Positions 24,001-35,639 of a DNA stretch of 64,000 bases are shown one piece after another (the stretch's first letter is position 1; every line of letters begins with the position of its first letter). The stretch is from Plectrocnemia conspersa (Eukaryota > Arthropoda > Insecta > Trichoptera > Polycentropodidae): the NCBI GenBank assembly GCA_009617715.1, contig VTFK01000016.1, positions 806,001-870,000 of the forward strand, read 5' to 3'. The notes under the pieces are model-generated. The model did not search any database. It was not told where the DNA came from and was given only the letters and a program-made list of their open reading frames with translations. A program made the translations under genes and the position numbers.

Positions 24001-24239
24001 TAACAGTTGTGTAAGTGAAAGATAAATTTAATAATAAAATAACGCTTGAAAAGATTTAAATAGTAAATTAAAATTATATGATATCATTACAAAACTAAAA
24101 AGCAATATTTTTAATAAAAAAAGTGTGTATTCACTACTGCAAAACTGCAACTCTAACAACAAATTATGTGCCTTGTAGACTTAGACTTTACCTTACAGAT
24201 TTAATATTAAATCTGGATTTATACATAAATCTACAACTT

Positions 24240-24292
24240 GGTCGACCGACAAGAGTAATATTTTCGTCGACCGACCCCAAGAATCATCTGAT
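24240..24292 (+). repeat. Dispersed CGTCGACCGACC repeat (copy 1, two units)
   Basis: GGTCGACCGAC at 24240-24250 and CGTCGACCGACC at 24265-24276 lie 25 bases apart. The segment AATATTTTCGTCGACCGACC resembles 43046-43068 and, more weakly, 34096-34117. A small dispersed repeat family is likely. Confidence 0.45.
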
Positions 24293-24469
24293 CTTTATCA
24301 TGTTTTTGCTAATAAAAATAGCATACAAAAATTTTCTGTCCATTTTTATAAATCTTTAAGTGGATATTCTACAAGTTACCGGTTTTTTGTATTTAGTAAT
24401 GGATTATTTAAATAAAATATCACGTTTTTCTTAAGCACTAACTTTTAAGCCAAGCACCTCATAAAAACA

Positions 24470-24965
24470 CCATAAAATTTAACAATAGCTCAGTAGGCTT
24501 ACCGCTTTATATTGTGAATCGTAAAAGCAAACATTTGCGTTATTTGTCAGCGATCGTGTACCACACATAAAAGGGAAATAGTTCTTCGCGCGTGCACTTG
24601 TGCGAAAGTGTGCTCAACGTGTTATAAACCGCTCACGTAACGGGAAAAAGCAGTACATTTTTAAAAGTTTAATACAAAAAAAAGCAGGAAACGGGGAAAG
24701 AACCCTCTGATGATATATGAACAGGCTAGGGGAGACAGTGAGTTATTGTCGGGTACGTGATGGAAGACGGTATGCTGCACCGGGAAATGACTCTATTGCA
24801 TGACTTGCTTGCAACGTGACTAACCTTTCTTTATTTTCGAGGAAGCAAGAAAGTTTCAGTTAATTATTTAGGTACGTTAAGAAGACTGATAATGCGATAG
24901 TAGCAATTGTGACAGTTGCTGCCATAAATTATTACACAAATTCAGGATGGTTTACTGCTTAAAGT
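24470..24965. promoter_or_regulatory. Noncoding island with short-lived frames
   Basis: Higher-complexity DNA around 24540-24850, including GCGCGTGCACTTGTGCGAAAG (about 24587) and GGGTACGTGATGGAAGACGG (about 24750). No open frame of useful length. TAGCTCAGTAGGCTTACCGC (about 24487) superficially resembles a tRNA A-box region, but no matching B box or cloverleaf follows. Candidate unique or regulatory DNA. Confidence 0.25.
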
Positions 24966-24969
24966 ACCT

Positions 24970-25430
24970 TAATATTATAGCGCGGTTTTCCTTATAAATT
25001 TTAATAATATTACTAAATAATTTTATTTATATTTTTAAGTTTTTATTTTTTTTTTAAAAAATTAAATAAATAGTTGCAAAATAAAAGTAAAAAAAATAGG
25101 AAAATATTTTTTCCAAAATCACATTAAAAATATATTTGGATTAAAAATTTAATTTATTAAACAATGATCGACGATAAGTCTATTGAAACTAAATATTAAT
25201 AAATATTTTTATTAGTTTCTATAGTTATGTAATATAAAATTATTATTTTAAATGTTACGTTTTGCTTCCATTTATTTACTTACATACATATTTTTGTATG
25301 TATATGTATACATATCCAATTACATAAAAAATAAATTAACATTATTATTACTATTTTTTTTAATATTGACATGTACCTAAATATTTAATTGTAAATGTAA
25401 ATATATAATAATATTAAATTTAAACATTTG
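24970..25430. other. AT-rich stretch with tacatacata repeats
   Basis: Includes a tatgtatatgtatacata run near 25295-25315. No gene was seen. Confidence 0.6.
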
Positions 25431-25439
25431 ATGTACGAA

Positions 25440-25556
25440 ATTTTGTATGTGCAATCATCTATGTTTAGAATTTTCACTGTTCGCAATTTTCGTTGTATAA
25501 AATTTTTGTGATCGCGGTTTTCGTGTTTGAAATTTTTGTTTGCGCAATAATCCGGT
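25440..25556 (-). repeat. Degenerate tandem repeat, about 30-bp period
   Basis: Successive units read (T)GTTCGCAATTTTCGTTGTATAAAATTTT, TGTGATCGCGGTTTTCGTGTTTGAAATTTT and TGTTTGCGCAATAATCCG, with an earlier weaker unit starting at TGTGCAATCATC. The period is a multiple of three. The minus-strand frame crossing it (25455-25676, 73 codons) therefore shows a 10-residue repeat (KFQTRKPRSQ / KFYTTKIANS). The repeat is probably noncoding slippage; a short repetitive peptide cannot be excluded but lacks other support. Confidence 0.5.
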
Positions 25557-25639
25557 TACTGTATATATTATACATAATAATCTAAAATGTTTGCCGTTAA
25601 TGAAAATATTTGCTAAATTTAATAAAGGTTTACGCTTTA

Positions 25640-26205
25640 TTTTTTTATTTATTAAACGCTTATAAAACACCTGCAAAAAGGATCACAACAAAAGACACGG
25701 TCGATTGTAAATTAAAACAATTGTGTGACAATTTATGCTAGGATATATTAAGTGTTAATGATGGTTATCTTTAGAGGTAGTCAACCATAATGCCTTAGTG
25801 GCTATAAATAATTTTAATATTTGTTTTTACTTATGCTTAATTCTACGCGCATTAATTGTTAAATACCAAAAAGATACTTGACGTAGCAATGATAATTGTT
25901 ATTACTAGAATTATTTATTATAATTATATATTATAGATTTAGTGTATTATTTTCTTCGTAATTTTGGCTGCAATAGTTTTATGATTTCTAATAATATTCA
26001 AACATTAAAGACTCATTTAGAAAAAAAATATTGTAACATCGAGGACATGATTATGCAGCGCACGTGTTGACAACATGATTGTATTATTTAATTTTAAAAT
26101 GGTTTATGAAATATTATTAGCTGTTTATTTAACATTCTTAACTAGAATACAAACACCAACGTTTAAACCTATTAATTTTGAGTGTTTGCACTTCAAAGGT
26201 TAATC
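25640..26205. other. AT-rich noncoding stretch
   Basis: No supportable feature was seen. Confidence 0.55.
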
Positions 26206-26209
26206 GCAA

Positions 26210-26520
26210 CAAATAAATCAAACTTTATTGTACTTTAATATTTGGCCGCTTTACGCTAACGAGCGAGCGACAGTGTTGACTAGTCTCGACCCCGTTTAAC
26301 ACGAAATGACCGAATATTTTCGGGTCGTATTCGACCCACGTGTCGTGTGTGCCTACGTGTGTTGTTTGCAATTGTAAAATTTGCCAGGAAGGCAATCTAT
26401 TGAATTATAACACGCCCAGGTATAATCGCAGCCGATCGTGTGCGATTAAAACAAATTAAATTGCGAGAAATATTAAATGGGGTCGAAAACACCCCAACAA
26501 AACACAAAATAAATTAAAAG
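26210..26520. promoter_or_regulatory. CG-rich noncoding island
   Basis: About 300 bases with many CG dinucleotides (CTAACGAGCGAGCGACAG, CGGGTCGTATTCGACCCACG). It includes a GGGTCG/CGACCC inverted pair (about 26321-26337). No frame. Candidate regulatory element. Confidence 0.3.
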
Positions 26521-26590
26521 ATTGTTATGATTGTTGTATATGCAATTCAGGTATATATGAGCATTAGTTATATATTTGTCACATGAAACT

Positions 26591-26618
26591 GCAGGTTGAG
26601 GCAAATGCCTCAACCTGC
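26591..26618. repeat. Perfect 12-bp inverted repeat, 4-nt loop
   Basis: GCAGGTTGAGGC (26591-26602), loop AAAT, GCCTCAACCTGC (26607-26618). It is GC-rich for this window and would form a very stable hairpin. Confidence 0.75.
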
Positions 26619-26819
26619 TCCGCTTCCTTAAATGACGTCCCTAAATTAAAATTAAAATTTATATTTTATTATACTAAAACACATGTCTTGAATGTTGTGT
26701 TTTTTTTTATAAAATCAAGGATTTCAGAGTAAAAATAAATTATAAAATAAGTGTCTATAGGTGTCAAGGTATACCTAGTGCATACAAGTGAGTACTTTGA
26801 AAAGGTTTTGTAGTGATAG

Positions 26820-27140
26820 AAATAGAATTGTAAAATCGAGGATGGCGGACGTCCTTGGGTGTTAATCGAACGCCACTCTCGGGCAATATCTGGAATGATA
26901 ACCTCTTCCTCGTTTTCCATTACCCTTGAGACGTCGGCACAGAAAGATCGTAAAATTGAACTTTTAGGACGTGCTTATTGTTCAAATGGCCCACTTCACT
27001 CGGCCGATTCGAAAATCAACGAGATTTTAAACCCGGCACTCGGGGGTCATTAACAATTTAAATTTTTCACCATCTGAATATTCCAGTCGAGTTTTGTGTG
27101 AGTGCTCTTACATAAAGACCGGTGCGTTATGCCAATGATA
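26820..27140. promoter_or_regulatory. Higher-complexity island with overlapping chance frames
   Basis: Frames on both strands overlap (minus 26669-26920, 83 codons; plus 26859-27053, 64 codons). Neither shows a domain and they cannot both be genes. The sequence (GGCGGACGTCCTTGG, TCGGCCGATTCG) is unlike the AT flanks. Best read as noncoding unique DNA. Confidence 0.28.
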
Positions 27141-27524
27141 ATTTACTCTCTCGGAAATAATAATTGTTGCAAAAATGTCACGTAGAAAAATTATAATTAT
27201 AACTAATTTTAAATACGTATATCATAATCAATATTTACTAAGTAAATTTGTAACATCCATCATAATAATTATAAACCATTATTTTATATATAATAAAAAA
27301 AACTGTTGTTTGCTTCCCTACATACGACAATATTTATAAATAAATTACTTAATAATAAAAATGTTTTAAGTTTATCATCGCAAAAGTTAAAAATGCGGGT
27401 TTGAGGTATTTCAGGGTTTTCTTGTAAATTGATTACTCTCGGTCAGTACAGCTTCTAGGTTTATTATTAAAACTAATAACACAAAAAAAATATTTTTTAT
27501 CGCTACGAGACAGCTGCGACTTGT

Positions 27525-27620
27525 GTCAACATCGATATTATCAGTGTCCCTACGGACCCTATGGTATGTAATTCTACATGATAGTGTTCTTTATGGCAAA
27601 GCAGATTTTTTTATATATTA
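27525..27620 (+). repeat. Dispersed repeat (copy 1), ATCAGTGTCCCTACGGACCC
   Basis: ATCGATATTATCAGTGTCCCT...GGACCCTATGGTATGTAATTCT...CATGATAGTGTTCTTTATGGC aligns by eye, in the same orientation, with 33437-33510. Two diverged members of one interspersed family; class unknown. Confidence 0.5.
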
Positions 27621-27629
27621 AATTAAAAT

Positions 27630-28050
27630 GTTGTGTTACTTTGAATATTAAGACAACATTAACCCAGCCTTTTTTTTATTAGAGCAATTAGTACGAATGC
27701 AAGTGACATAATCAAATCAATTATTATTTAATAAATATATATTTTAAAATTTTATATCACCAAAAATCTTAACTGAGCATGAATAACGCTTTATTTTGTT
27801 TGCGCTTAACGCTGAGTATGGAATTTATGGTAAAAATCTGTCAAAAACCCACCTGCGAGTGGTCGTCTATCACCAGTCAAATGCCGCAGCAATAACTTTC
27901 CATGTTATTAACGATTTAAACACAATAAACGCAAACTGTTTGACATTTTTAAAGATACAATCAAGCCATATGCGCACGCAATCAAATTTTAACTTACAGA
28001 TAAATTCATACATAAAGTTAAGTAAAAGAGAAATGTATCAATAAAACAAG
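27630..28050. promoter_or_regulatory. Island of moderate complexity
   Basis: The 82-codon + frame 27796-28044 has no recognised domain. The DNA from 27790 to 27960 is less AT-biased and includes CACCTGCGAGTGGTCGTC and a CAATAAACGC segment. Candidate noncoding element only. Confidence 0.2.
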
Positions 28051-28059
28051 TCAAATAAA

Positions 28060-28920
28060 TCTGTCATGCATGATTTATATAAATATAAAGGCATATGAAA
28101 TTTAGGTAAATCTGACAATTTTGTTGACCGTATAAGTGACTTACGACTTACATAGAAACCCTTTAAAGCTCATTGAAGTGGAAAAATATATATTGTACAA
28201 TATATGAAGTATTCATAGTCTAAGAGGCTATGTCTAAGAAAAGGGCAAGTATATGGATCATTGACTTAATAGAGTTATAAATAAACTTAAATGTATTTTA
28301 TAAACAAGCGAAGAATGAATTATAATAATATAATCAATTAAATTATATACATGTATGTTATCTTTATCTCAAAAATTATTTACATCGTCGGTTAGTATCT
28401 CGCTGGCACGAGTTACCGCAGCTAACCATCGAACATGGATATGGGATACTCAAAAAAAATATTTAAACATCCTTTTTTATTTAAGAATTAGAATAATATC
28501 TTTATTAAAAACAATTTAAATTTTAAAAATATATTTTTTTTTTATTATTATACAAAATATTAGTTTTTAATTAATATTAACTGTTCCGTTTTCATAATTA
28601 GAAAATCTCTTTTATAATATATAATTCATCGTACATTTAATGTTTTTAATACAATCTGCATAATCAAGAACGTTGTATACAAGTAGGAAGCAGGCGGACA
28701 GTTAAATATGACTCGTCTCATTGGCAATGTTAAAAAAAATGTTTTATGTTTGGATTTAAAAATCGACAATAAAATATTCTGAAAGAAACAGACAATGATT
28801 TTATGCATCAAGGAATTATTTCGTTGTAACAATATAAGCTTTTGGCGTAATTGCAAGATAGAGAATATTTCGATTCCCACGATACTTTTTGGCAAGTAAT
28901 AAAAAATACAATGCACGTAT
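28060..28920. other. AT-rich stretch with two small complex patches
   Basis: Patches at about 28380-28450 (CGTCGGTTAGTATCTCGC) and 28640-28890. The 96-codon minus-strand frame 28626-28916 is Leu/Ile/Phe-rich with no motif. I do not regard it as a gene. Confidence 0.4.
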
Positions 28921-28929
28921 TATTCCTTA

Positions 28930-29755
28930 AACTATTCGAGAGAAATATCTCCTAAAAAAAATGCTTTCGTTTATTGAGAATTTGTCTTTTTTTTTAGCCA
29001 ATTCTATTCTGTTATTATTATAAAATAAATAAAGACATTTTTATATTAATACAGAATTAATATTTTAACAATAAATAAATATTAATTTTGCGTATTATAC
29101 AATTCGATAAATGTATTTCTGTAAGACAAAAAAAATAAAGATTTGTTAAAAATAATTGTACGTATATGGTACTAAATAATATATACAAAATATTTATATT
29201 TTAAAATTTGTATTGATTTAGTTTTAAATTATAAAATATCTTTTAGGATTAACACTTCTGTAAGATTAGTATTCAATCCAGCAGGATTAATTTCAATAAT
29301 ATTATTTGTACAGTTTTATTTATAATTGTAAAAGAGTTTCCCTTTAATATATAAACATATAATTTACAGAGATATTATTTTTACAAACTAAATTGTAGCT
29401 TCTATATAAATACGTGTCGTTTGCAGTTTACCCTTATCTCTCAGTTTAGACGTACTGTATAGCTTAAAATACAAATATGACGTAAGCTCTTTAAATACTA
29501 GAAATCGCATAAATACAGAATTATATATTTAGCCTTAATACGCAAAGTTTGTTGAATATAAAGAGATTTACGACGTTGTTTGCTAATATTTGGATATATA
29601 CATTTTATCCCGAATTAAAACGTAGGCTGGATTACAAGCATATAAGTAAACGTATAATACTGCAAAGTTAAGTTTAACTTTGCTCCGATATATAGAAAAT
29701 CGCAAATTAGGTAAAGGTTGAAAACCTAATCTCCTTTCATTAAATATCAGAAACT
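28930..29755. other. AT-rich noncoding desert
   Basis: No supportable feature was seen. Confidence 0.6.
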
Positions 29756-29799
29756 TTTATAAACTTATAAAGTTGAAAAACTCTATTCGATACCCTCAA

Positions 29800-29915
29800 T
29801 CATTACCTGGAATACATAATTGGTAGCTAATTATTATCTTCGCTCGCTTATTAGCTATAAACTTTGATGTTAATTATTCTTCGTCCGTTCAAAGCTAATT
29901 AGCTTAGGTTTTTTT
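29800..29915. promoter_or_regulatory. Cluster of TAATTA/TAGCTAAT motifs
   Basis: GGTAGCTAATTATTATC, CGCTTATTAGCTATAAAC, TTAATTATTC and CAAAGCTAATTAGCTTAGG occur within about 110 bases. GCTAATTAGC is a palindromic homeodomain-type site. Clusters of such sites can mark enhancers, though AT richness raises the chance rate. Confidence 0.25.
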
Positions 29916-30349
29916 TTCAAACAACTACTGTTTTTTAATTAATCAACGTAGAGATGAATTTATTAGTTAGATGTATAAGTTTTTTATTCATTCTTCTTGT
30001 TAAGTCTATTTTATTTCTGAATAAAAAGTGTCAGTTTCAGACTTTCTTTGTTACTTGATCGTAAATGAATTTATGTTTTCACTTTACAATTTAAATATAT
30101 TTTTTAAGAAACGTAATATAAATTATTATTTTAATTTAAATGAATTATGGTATTGTATTGTTTATATTTTTATAAAGTGTATCTAATCAGTGACTATTAG
30201 ATTTTATTTTAATTTTGATAATATAAATAAATTATTTGCGACAATAAAAACTCGACTTTACTGTATTATTTAAGGTGCTATTTAACAGAAAAACATGTGC
30301 CTTTAAATATATGAATTATTCAATAAAACAAATTGTTTGTGCATTAATG

Positions 30350-30530
30350 TGAGGTGAATCTTCTGATTTTTTAAAAAAAAAATATTCGTTGCAGAGATAT
30401 TCGCTCATAAGACATTCACTGTTATCACAGATTAGGTTTCTCAGATTTTCCGAATCTCACGGTTGGATATCGTGATGATTAATTAAAGTCAAGCTATGCG
30501 AGTTGTACATATCTGGTATAAAAAATACTA
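30350..30530 (+). mobile_element. tRNA-derived SINE remnant (copy 2, body only)
   Basis: ATCACAGATTAGGTTTCTCAG, GAATCTCACGGTTGGATATCG, TGATGATTAATTAAAGTC and the end TCTGGTATAAAAA align with 49563-49670. The tRNA-like head is not recognisable here, so the copy is 5'-truncated or decayed. Confidence 0.55.
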
Positions 30531-30721
30531 TATTATTGAGCTAAAACATGTATATGTATAAAAAAATATAAGGTACAAAAAATAGAAATATTTTTTTTTT
30601 AATATAATAAAAATATTTTTGCTCATTTAAATTGTACTCTATTATTTCTAACGACGTATACGTGTAAATTAAAAAATAAGTACAAGTTCATGAACGTGTA
30701 TGTAATAAAATTAGTTCTAGG

Positions 30722-30816
30722 AAACGCTCGGTAACTAGGCCAAATTTAAAGAGGACCTGATTAAAAACCATGTCAAAAGCAGTAAAATCATAGCGTCACC
30801 GTCACAGTGGCAATGT
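30722..30816 (+). repeat. Diverged partial copy of the 30.95-kb foldback
   Basis: GTCAAAAGCAGTAAAATCATAG (from about 30773) and CACCGTCACAGTGGCAATG resemble the left arm of the foldback at 30939-30985. GAAACGCTCGGTAAC (about 30722-30736) matches the loop-proximal part of that foldback. Confidence 0.5.
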
Positions 30817-30942
30817 TTATGCTAAGTCTTTTTATAACAATGTTACGATTTAATTAAATAAAGCACATCTGTACTAAATTTTGACCCATATGAGAGCGCA
30901 AACAGCAATTAACCCTTCTCAGAAGCCAAAGATCTACGTCAA

Positions 30943-31032
30943 AAGCAATAAAATTGTGCCATTGCCGTCGCAGTGAGAACGCTCGTTACCGAGCGTTCTC
31001 ACTGCAACGACGCCGATACGATTTTATTGCTT
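30943..31032. mobile_element. Foldback element with 43-bp arms and 4-nt loop
   Basis: Arms 30943-30985 and 30990-31032 are reverse complements over 43 bases with a few mismatches in the middle. The terminal AAGCAATAAAAT and the loop-proximal CAGTGAGAACGCTCG are perfect; the loop is TTAC. Together with the partial copy at 30773 it suggests a small MITE family. A precursor-type hairpin RNA is another reading. No target duplication was identified. Confidence 0.75.
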
Positions 31033-31039
31033 AAATAAT

Positions 31040-31890
31040 AACAAAAGACTTATTTTTTTTGTACGACCGTCCCCCGAGTATGACATGATATTTTTGTAGA
31101 TACTTGCATTTTAATTTTTTTTTTAAAATAAATGTTTAAGGATGCCGAAATGAAATGTGTAATAATTTAAATTATGTAACAATTATTTCAGACTGTTAAA
31201 TAGGGATTTTCTATCCCTTTGTGATGCACCTTTCTCAGAACAAACCCTAAATGGGTTTGGGGAAATTGAAGAATAGAAGGAGAATTTTGCATCTTAAAAA
31301 TTATGAGATATTTATCTTATATTGAAAATTAAATATTATATTTAAATTAAAAAACCCATGAACATGGTAAAATTAACAAGGTATTCGTATTTCTAAAAAA
31401 GTGTGGGTGCCCAGGTACACGGTTCAGAAGCTTTATTTATGGAAGGTATGTATGTTAATAGGTCTTACTATTTTATTGTTCAACTATATTTTTATAATAA
31501 TATATATTTATTGTAAATTTATTTGGATATAATTATACTGATTAAATTTTTAGTAGTAAATATTTTACTTGCCTGAAAAATTATTATATTTAACACAGCT
31601 TTATAACGCGTTTTTGATTTATTATAAATACGAATATTTATTAATTTGTTATTTTATCAAAAAAAATAATGCTGTCCTTTAATTTAAAAAAATTAAATAT
31701 ACCTAAATTTGTATTAAAATGTTTTAAAATAAAATAGTTTAAGAACAATTTATCAATGATTTTGTATCTTGTGAATTTAAGTTTTGTTTCAAAGAACATG
31801 CTCTTATTGGAACGCATTCTTGCTATTTATCCTATATATTATATATATATATATATACAGACAATTTATATCTAGTTTGCTTGTAAGTTA
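31040..31890. other. AT-rich stretch with (TA)n microsatellite
   Basis: TA run near 31838-31857. AAACCC-TAAAT-GGGTTT (about 31243) is a minor palindrome. No gene was seen. Confidence 0.55.
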
Positions 31891-31899
31891 GATTGAGAT

Positions 31900-32420
31900 G
31901 GGTTTGTTGATCATTTACCGTTTATATTACTCCAAAAGTACTACCACCAGTTTCAAAGTTCTTTAGTTTTCTCGGATCTATTTATTATAAATATTAATCA
32001 CCCATCCCACATCGCTGACCTCAACTCATTGGTTCGCCTGAAAACTCGCCTCGCGACTAATCAACGAGTTTGTTATGGTGTGCTGATTAAAAGTTACTTG
32101 CGGATGATTAGTCCGGCGGAAAGAGGCTTTGAAGTCGCCAGGTGCTCCGGGCCTCCTAAGGAATTTTCTAGTGCGAGACCTAAGCTCCTAGACATCAAAG
32201 ATCCACCGCACAATGCCCCTACGTATATAGAATTTAATACCGGCTAGATAGTGACGGCACGTGTATAGATCTTAGACTTTGAGCCCGCATAGGGTTGGCC
32301 TTATTATCGGAGCTACATCTCACACAGACCAAAATAATTAGACCACTTAAGTGAATGTAATTATCGAGGAATACGTTGCTAAAGTTTGGGGGAGGGTAAA
32401 CTAAATATCACACCATTATA
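31900..32420. promoter_or_regulatory. Higher-G+C noncoding island
   Basis: About 450 bases of balanced DNA (for example CGGGCCTCCTAAGG, GACGGCACGTG, GGTTGGCCTTATTATCGG). The 72-codon + frame at 32029-32247 has no recognised domain. One of the clearest non-AT islands and a good target for conservation tests. Confidence 0.3.
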
Positions 32421-32429
32421 ATTTTAACC

Positions 32430-33430
32430 CATATTCCATAAATAGCTCGATAATGCTTATGTCGTTTGGTAAACTTTGACGGTAAATATTTTAAATTAAT
32501 TTTAGATAAATATCTAAGCTCTAATACAAAAAGCAAGGCAAGGGTAAACACATTTATTTATCTGCCATATCCATCTTAAATGGATTAAAACTTTTTACTG
32601 TTCCTGCAAATAAAAATAAAATTGCACGGACAATGTTTTGCGACCATAGGAAGATAAAGGCAAAAATAAATAGCGAATTCCACGTTTTTTTGTGGATTTA
32701 ATAAAACGCCATCGTTAATATAATAATATAATAGAAACTATAAATAAATAATTTATAAATACCTATTACATTGTTTTTTTTCACCTTAAATATTTATACT
32801 ACTAATTATTTACCTAATCTTATAATCAGCAAAATTACTAGCTTATTATAAACATATTAAATTTTTAAATTAGAAATAGTGATAATATAATACACATGAC
32901 AGTTGTAGGCTGCGTAACGAATATTTTTTTATTTAAGATACTAAATATATACCTGAAATAATAACGTATATTTATTCCTCAAGGTTCTCACAGATCAGTC
33001 GTGAGATGAATAAAAATCAATGCTGAAAGGGTTGAGAGAGTAAAAATCTGGCATAAAATTATTAAGACACGTGTATATTCTATTTGCAATTAAAATATAT
33101 ATTAATAATATTGTACAATAAAAATAAATTATCTTAAAAATACCTAAAATGATAGTTTGAATATCTAAATATTACAAACAGTTAAAAGTGTAAATAATAA
33201 AAATTCAATCAGTGCTAATAAATTAAATGACGTAATAATTCGTAAATAGCAAAATAATCGACATAGAGTTTCGGAAATAAATTTACGAAAATATTTTCTT
33301 TGGAAAATTAATTTTCTACTCGGCGAGGGTTCAAAGCGTTTCTTTAATTAATAAACAAAATAATTATAACCAAACAATAAGGCTTTTTTTAAAAAAAAAA
33401 CTTCGTTATTTTTTCTTTGATTATTATATT
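32430..33430. other. AT-rich noncoding desert
   Basis: No supportable feature was seen. Confidence 0.6.
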
Positions 33431-33436
33431 TTTTAT

Positions 33437-33540
33437 GATCGATGTGATCAGTGTCTTGACAGACCCGTTGGTACGTGGAATGCTGTATGATAATGTCCAT
33501 TATAACAAAAATACTATTTTATTTATACTGTTCGGTGAAT
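33437..33540 (+). repeat. Dispersed repeat (copy 2), pairs with 27525-27620
   Basis: GATCGATGTGATCAGTGTC, CAGACCCGTTGGTACGTGGAAT and TATGATAATGTCCATTATAAC correspond in order to the copy at 27.5 kb. Confidence 0.5.
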
Positions 33541-33544
33541 TAAA

Positions 33545-34390
33545 AATTATGAGAAATCGTCAATAATCATCCTTCCGAAAAATATTTATGTAGTGTTTTG
33601 TGTTGCTTAAATTACAAGATCCGGGACTTAAGCTTAAGCCAATATGTATGTATATAACATAATATCAAATTACAACTCCAATAGAAAAACAATATATTTA
33701 CTAAGAAAAATAAAATAATTTTAATAATATTGCAATGATTCTTACCTTTTTTTTTAAATATTTATTAATAAGAAAAAAAAACGTTATATCTTAATTTACA
33801 TCAAGAATTTTAGATCTCTTTGAACAAGCTAATACAAAAATATCATTCTGGGTTTTTAATTATTTAAATAAAACAAGCTAAATTTAAAATGACACTACGT
33901 GAGAACACAACAAGAGAAATAGAATCCAATAATTTTATTATTTATCTATTTTTGATACAAATCTGACCATATTGAGTTTACAAGTTTTTTCAATGCGTCA
34001 TGATGGCTGTTATTAAAACAATTTTATAAACTATTACAGATTATTTTACTATAAAATTTATTAGTTAAATATATCAAATTCAGATCTACGATAAAACAAT
34101 CTGTTCGTCAACCGACTTCAATCAGCTTCTCCGACCTTAACAAAATATATTACAAGTCAGCTGTTATAGGCAATGAGTGATGTGCAATATTTTTTACATT
34201 GAAGTGCTTTATTGTTTTTCGCAATTCAATGTTAAAATTAAATTTATATTAAGGGTTATGACAAAAAAATTAGCAGTTGAGTAAATACAGAAACTTCACG
34301 TTTTATTTTAATACACATTTCTTTGCTCAGTAAGAACATAGTTTAGTGAATAAGTGCTATTAAAAATAAAAACATTTCAGACCTTTTTTG
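33545..34390. other. AT-rich stretch; third CGTCRACCGAC-like site
   Basis: CGTCAACCGACTTCAATCAG at 34106 resembles the 24.26- and 43.06-kb repeat copies. Otherwise nothing was seen. Confidence 0.4.
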
Positions 34391-34399
34391 AATTCATGT

Positions 34400-34920
34400 A
34401 TTTTCCTTAATCGTATAAAGTTCGTTACTCCTATCGGTTTCCCTATTAGGTCTCGCATGCGAACCTTTTTGATGTATGCCTCTCCCCTCCCCCATTCTTT
34501 TATTTCACATCGAACGAAAATGTGTTTTTAGCATTTACAGCGTCATATCCAACTGGGGCACTTGCCGAAAGCTCAATTCATTAATTAAATATAACTGCGG
34601 AACGAGATTAAACTCCCGACGCCCACGGACGGTTACAAAAGGCTAAAAAAATATTAAAAGTCCGCTAATTGGATTACTTTTGTCCGTATGGAATTCCATA
34701 CGTTGTTTTCCAGCAAATCGACGATAAGAGAGAATCGTTTGAGAAATATTATTAAATTCGTAAACCAGTATTTTATAAATAGCTCAACATTCGATATTGC
34801 TTTCGTAGACACCGAGAAAGTATACACTCAAAGCTCAAAACTTATTCGAAGTCATCCCTATAATGAGATACTAGATGTGCAAATTATTCTTTATGGTAAA
34901 AACTGAAGAAAAGAGCATGA
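34400..34920. promoter_or_regulatory. Noncoding island with C-rich patch
   Basis: Contains CCTCTCCCCTCCCCCATTC (about 34481) and CCCGACGCCCACGGACGG (about 34615). The 72-codon + frame at 34688-34906 has no domain. Candidate regulatory DNA. Confidence 0.25.
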
Positions 34921-34929
34921 TTTTCCGAA

Positions 34930-35635
34930 AAGTCTCAATGGGCCGGTATCTTTACATTTTACTGTTGATACAATTTTTGCTGATAAAAAAAATGCGTAGA
35001 CCAGAAATACGGTTTTCGTTTGCGTCATTCCACGGCCACTAATTTTCTGAGCCTTTTGAAAAAAAAGTGTCAAAATACAGGATGATTTAATCTATACCGA
35101 TCTCAAAAAGCTATGATTATCATAATTTTTTTTATATTTTTTATGCTGATTGCAGCACTTATTTTTAGTGTCGCAGCTTATTTAAAGTATTTAGCTTTTT
35201 TTTTAAGAGCTTGACAGTTTGTCTAGAACAATTTATGTTAAGTCGTGCGTCTATTTTGACTATAAATCACAATACATTATTTTTGTATATAAGTAAATGT
35301 TTGAAATGATTTAACGTATGTTATATATGATGAACCGACAAATGTGCACGTGACAACATTTCAATGATGTATTAAATATATTTCATTAAAAATCTTGAAC
35401 CAGCGCTTATTGAAATCTTAAACAAAACATATCGCTGATAAGATCGGTCTCTAATACACATACAATACAAAAGGGAGCGTATTTAACTGATCATAAAATA
35501 AACGTTGGCTAAACAATAGCATAAAATAATAATCCAAGCAACCATTTGAAATATTTATCTGCTTAGTAACTAATCTGTCGAATAGCTTTGTCAATTATTA
35601 AGCAGCAATTATTTTCTAGGAGAATTTCTGAGAAT
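34930..35635. other. AT-rich noncoding stretch
   Basis: The 60-codon minus frame at 34891-35073 is not credible. No other feature was seen. Confidence 0.5.
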
Positions 35636-35639
35636 CATA

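Noticed and set aside
24487..24560. TAGCTCAGTAGGC resembles a tRNA A box
   Set aside because: No B box at the right spacing and no cloverleaf pairing.
30423..30435. TATCACAG resembles the seed of the miR-2 family
   Set aside because: It lies in the SINE body, is shared with the 49.56-kb copy only in part, and has no precursor hairpin.
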